Assembly (NCBI GenBank): GCA_005877535.1
Contig: VBOM01000168.1
Location: 1-7,889, forward strand
Direction of reading: 5' to 3'
From: Nitrospirota bacterium
Lineage (GTDB): Bacteria; Nitrospirota; Nitrospiria; Nitrospirales; Nitrospiraceae
DNA: 7,889 bases
The notes below the pieces were generated by a model that saw nothing but the letters and a program-made list of their open reading frames with translations, was not told the origin of the DNA and searched no databases. The position numbers were made by a program, and so were the translations under genes. How positions within the stretch are numbered: position 1 is the stretch's first letter; every line of letters starts with the position of its first letter. Below, piece by piece: positions 6,396 through 7,889 of the stretch.

Positions 6396-7127
6396 TCGCT
6401 GTCTTGCCGCAAGGGTGATGCGACCGGCTGATGCATCCTGTTCGGCTTGCGCATAGCGTTCCGGCGTCCCGATGTCCGACCAGTACCCCTCACAGTCATA
6501 CCCGAGCACCGTCTCTCCCCGCTGAATCGCAGCCACATAGGGGTCGATGATGGTCGAGGCCACCCCCTTCGGCACATCTCGCAGGAGCCGTAGACGGAGC
6601 ACATGAATCCCAGCAAACATGCGGGGCTGGGTCGGCACCTGAGCTGTGCATCCACGCCCGTTGATCCGCACGATGCGGTTGTCCGAATCCATTTCCACAA
6701 GACCCCACTGTGCCGCCTCAGGGTCTTTGCGCAAAACCAACGTCGCGACGGCATTGCGTTGCTGATGAAACGTACACAACGCACCGAGGTCGAGATCCAC
6801 GAGCGTATCGCCGTTGAGCACCAACACCGACTCGCCGGACAATTGCGGCTCCGCCTGCTTGAGACCGCCCCCCGTGCCCAAGATCGCCGGCTCGCGCGAA
6901 TAGATGATCCGCAACCCGTAACGCGAACCGTTGCCGAGCGCCTGCTCGATCATTGGTCCGAGGTGATGCAAATTGATGACAACATCCTGGAACCCGTGCT
7001 GCTTCAGGAGCAAGAGATTCCACACGATCAGCGGCGTGCCTGCGATGGGGAGGAGCGGCTTCGGAATCGTGTTCGTGAGCGGTCTAAGGCGGGTCCCCAG
7101 GCCCGCGGCAAGGATCATGGCTTTCAT
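6387..7127 (-). CDS. murU: MurU-type nucleotidyltransferase (MurNAc-1-phosphate uridylyltransferase)
   Basis: A 246-residue sugar-1-phosphate nucleotidyltransferase. In the MurU pathway it joins UTP and MurNAc alpha-1-phosphate to give UDP-MurNAc, returning recycled wall sugar to peptidoglycan synthesis in the cytoplasm. Seen in the sequence: the nucleotide-binding LAAGLGTRLRPLT (6-18), PKPLLP with Lys23, LGTGGGLKQA (83-92), the metal-binding LNGDTLVD (Asp107), and GYWSDIGTPERY near the C-terminus. The length fits the short MurU group with no left-handed beta-helix acyltransferase domain. Motifs alone cannot exclude a mannose-1-phosphate guanylyltransferase or glucose-1-phosphate enzyme; the neighbouring AmgK-like kinase on the same strand is the main reason for choosing MurU. 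The ATG at 7127 has only a weak GGGG-type site upstream, but the protein begins at the normal family start. An 85-base spacer separates it from the kinase gene. Confidence 0.82.
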   Translation of the reverse strand: MKAMILAAGLGTRLRPLTNTIPKPLLPIAGTPLIVWNLLLLKQHGFQDVVINLHHLGPMIEQALGNGSRYGLRIIYSREPAILGTGGGLKQAEPQLSGESVLVLNGDTLVDLDLGALCTFHQQRNAVATLVLRKDPEAAQWGLVEMDSDNRIVRINGRGCTAQVPTQPRMFAGIHVLRLRLLRDVPKGVASTIIDPYVAAIQRGETVLGYDCEGYWSDIGTPERYAQAEQDASAGRITLAARQRPA

Positions 7128-7138
7128 GGAGCCCCATG

Positions 7139-7206
7139 AGGCGTAAGGGGGAAGAGGTGACGGGTTTCAATTTCCCTTCGCCTGACGCCTAACGTCTCAC
7201 CCCTCA
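7139..7206. repeat. Inverted repeat plus heptamer tandem array between amgK and murU
   Basis: AGGCGT (7139-7144) and ACGCCT (7185-7190) begin an imperfect stem that continues inward with mismatches. Overlapping its right side are four adjoining 7-base units at 7179-7206: CGCCTGA, CGCCTAA, CGTCTCA, CCCCTCA. GAGGTGA (7154-7160) on the left and TCACCCCTC on the right resemble the ends of the inverted-repeat element at 4825-4916. It fills most of the 85 bases between the two same-strand genes. It could be a small interspersed repeat, and could also fold in the shared transcript. No T-run terminator is visible. Confidence 0.5.
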
Positions 7207-7212
7207 CTACAT

Positions 7213-7889
7213 TCATTGTAGTTCCGGCACATAGGGAGTGAGATGCTTTCGTAACGTGTCCAACTCGGGATACTTCTGGAGATTGCGTTTGACATAGTTC
7301 AATACACGCGGAATGTCGGCGAGGAACTTGGGATTGCCTTTGACTCGATCAATGTAGACAAATCGTCCCGCCGCCTTGAGGTTACGCTGGATGCTCGTAA
7401 AGTCGAACAGTCGACGGAAGGCCTCTCGGTTAGTCCACACCCGCCGGTGCGTCGCCAACCGATCGAGATAGCGGTTGATCAAACGGTCGATCAGCGCCTC
7501 GTCTAGTTCAATATAGGCGTCGCGCAGCAGCGAGGCGAGATCGTACGTCGCAGGCCCCATCAAGGCGTCTTGAAAGTCGATGACTCCCAGCCGCGCGCCA
7601 TCGACCATCAAATTGCGCGAATGATAGTCCCGATGGACAAAGACGCGCGGTTGGCCGGCAAGCAACTCGGCGATTTTCTCGAATTCGCCCCGGATGGGCA
7701 GGTAATCGTCGGCGCACATCGGCTTCCCCTGCCTCGCTACGATCCCATACCCCAGAAAATGGTCGAACTCCCACATGAGAAGCGGCACATCGAAACTTCG
7801 GTGGAACGCGAGACAATTCGAATCGGCTGGTGAGGTGGCCGTCGATTGCATATGCACGAGGACATCGACTGCCTGCGCATAGCGTGCCT
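7213..7889 (-). CDS. amgK: AmgK-type anomeric sugar kinase, C-terminal part (cut by right edge)
   Basis: An aminoglycoside phosphotransferase-fold kinase. In the AmgK family it phosphorylates the anomeric hydroxyl of N-acetylmuramate (and N-acetylglucosamine) to give the substrate of MurU. The visible 224 residues are the C-terminal two thirds of a family usually around 340 long. The frame stays open to the right edge (reading ARYAQAVDVLVHMQ), so the GTG at 7857 is internal and not the start. Visible motifs are MWEFDHFL, the catalytic loop VHRDYHSRNLM (Asp codon 7627-7629, with the downstream Asn), and the metal-binding VIDFQDALMGPATYDLASLLRDAY (Asp codon 7576-7578). The C-terminal region (SIQRNLKAAGRF) also suits AmgK. 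True aminoglycoside resistance is unlikely given the sequence type and the murU neighbour. The N-terminal ATP-binding lobe is outside the window. Confidence 0.85.
   Translation of the reverse strand, partial: ARYAQAVDVLVHMQSTATSPADSNCLAFHRSFDVPLLMWEFDHFLGYGIVARQGKPMCADDYLPIRGEFEKIAELLAGQPRVFVHRDYHSRNLMVDGARLGVIDFQDALMGPATYDLASLLRDAYIELDEALIDRLINRYLDRLATHRRVWTNREAFRRLFDFTSIQRNLKAAGRFVYIDRVKGNPKFLADIPRVLNYVKRNLQKYPELDTLRKHLTPYVPELQ

Noticed and set aside
6603..7139. A 178-codon plus-strand open frame
   Set aside because: It is antisense to the murU-like gene and has no recognisable domain.
7855..7857. GTG as the start codon of the kinase gene
   Set aside because: The same frame stays open to the window edge, reads family-like sequence upstream, and the N-terminal lobe would otherwise be missing.
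7213..7889. Aminoglycoside resistance phosphotransferase
   Set aside because: The fold is shared, but the sequence features and the adjacent murU-like gene fit the AmgK sugar kinase role better.

Overview
The window reads as ordinary chromosomal DNA of a moderately GC-rich bacterium. I think it is from a Nitrospira or a close relative. That is an inference from the style of the proteins (the sigma-54 regulator tail, the DUF1015 protein, the AmgK/MurU pair) and from intergenic repeats of a kind I associate with those genomes. No rRNA, tRNA, CRISPR array, transposase or phage gene is visible.

Layout. (1) 1-1864, minus strand: the N-terminal part of the large subunit of glutamate synthase (gltB), running off the left edge. 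The reading frame is open from the edge to its start. (2) 1865-2106: a divergent promoter region. (3) 2107-3111, plus: a long-chain trans-polyprenyl diphosphate synthase. (4) 3112-3502: a 391-base non-coding stretch with several inverted repeats and a degenerate 9-base tandem repeat. (5) 3503-4819, plus: a DUF1015-family protein of unknown function. (6) 4820-4933: a short spacer almost filled by one large imperfect inverted repeat. (7) 4934-6304, plus: an NtrC-type sigma-54-dependent response regulator with no kinase gene beside it. (8) 6305-6386: a convergent gap. (9) 6387-7127, minus: a MurU-type sugar-1-phosphate nucleotidyltransferase. (10) 7128-7212: a repeat-bearing spacer. (11) 7213-7889, minus: an AmgK-type sugar kinase cut by the right edge.

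How the genes work together. AmgK and MurU are the one clear functional pair. AmgK phosphorylates the anomeric carbon of recovered N-acetylmuramate and MurU converts the product to UDP-MurNAc, giving a peptidoglycan-recycling shortcut. GltB (ammonia assimilation) and the polyprenyl synthase (quinone side chain or lipid carrier) are housekeeping genes that share only a divergent promoter region. The DUF1015 protein and the response regulator lie on the same strand, but a 114-base spacer holding a large inverted repeat separates them, so co-transcription is uncertain.

I see no new multi-gene system. The least explained material is in the spacers. Three of them (3112-3502, 4820-4933 and 7128-7212) carry inverted and tandem short repeats, and the last two share end sequences, which suggests a family of small interspersed elements.
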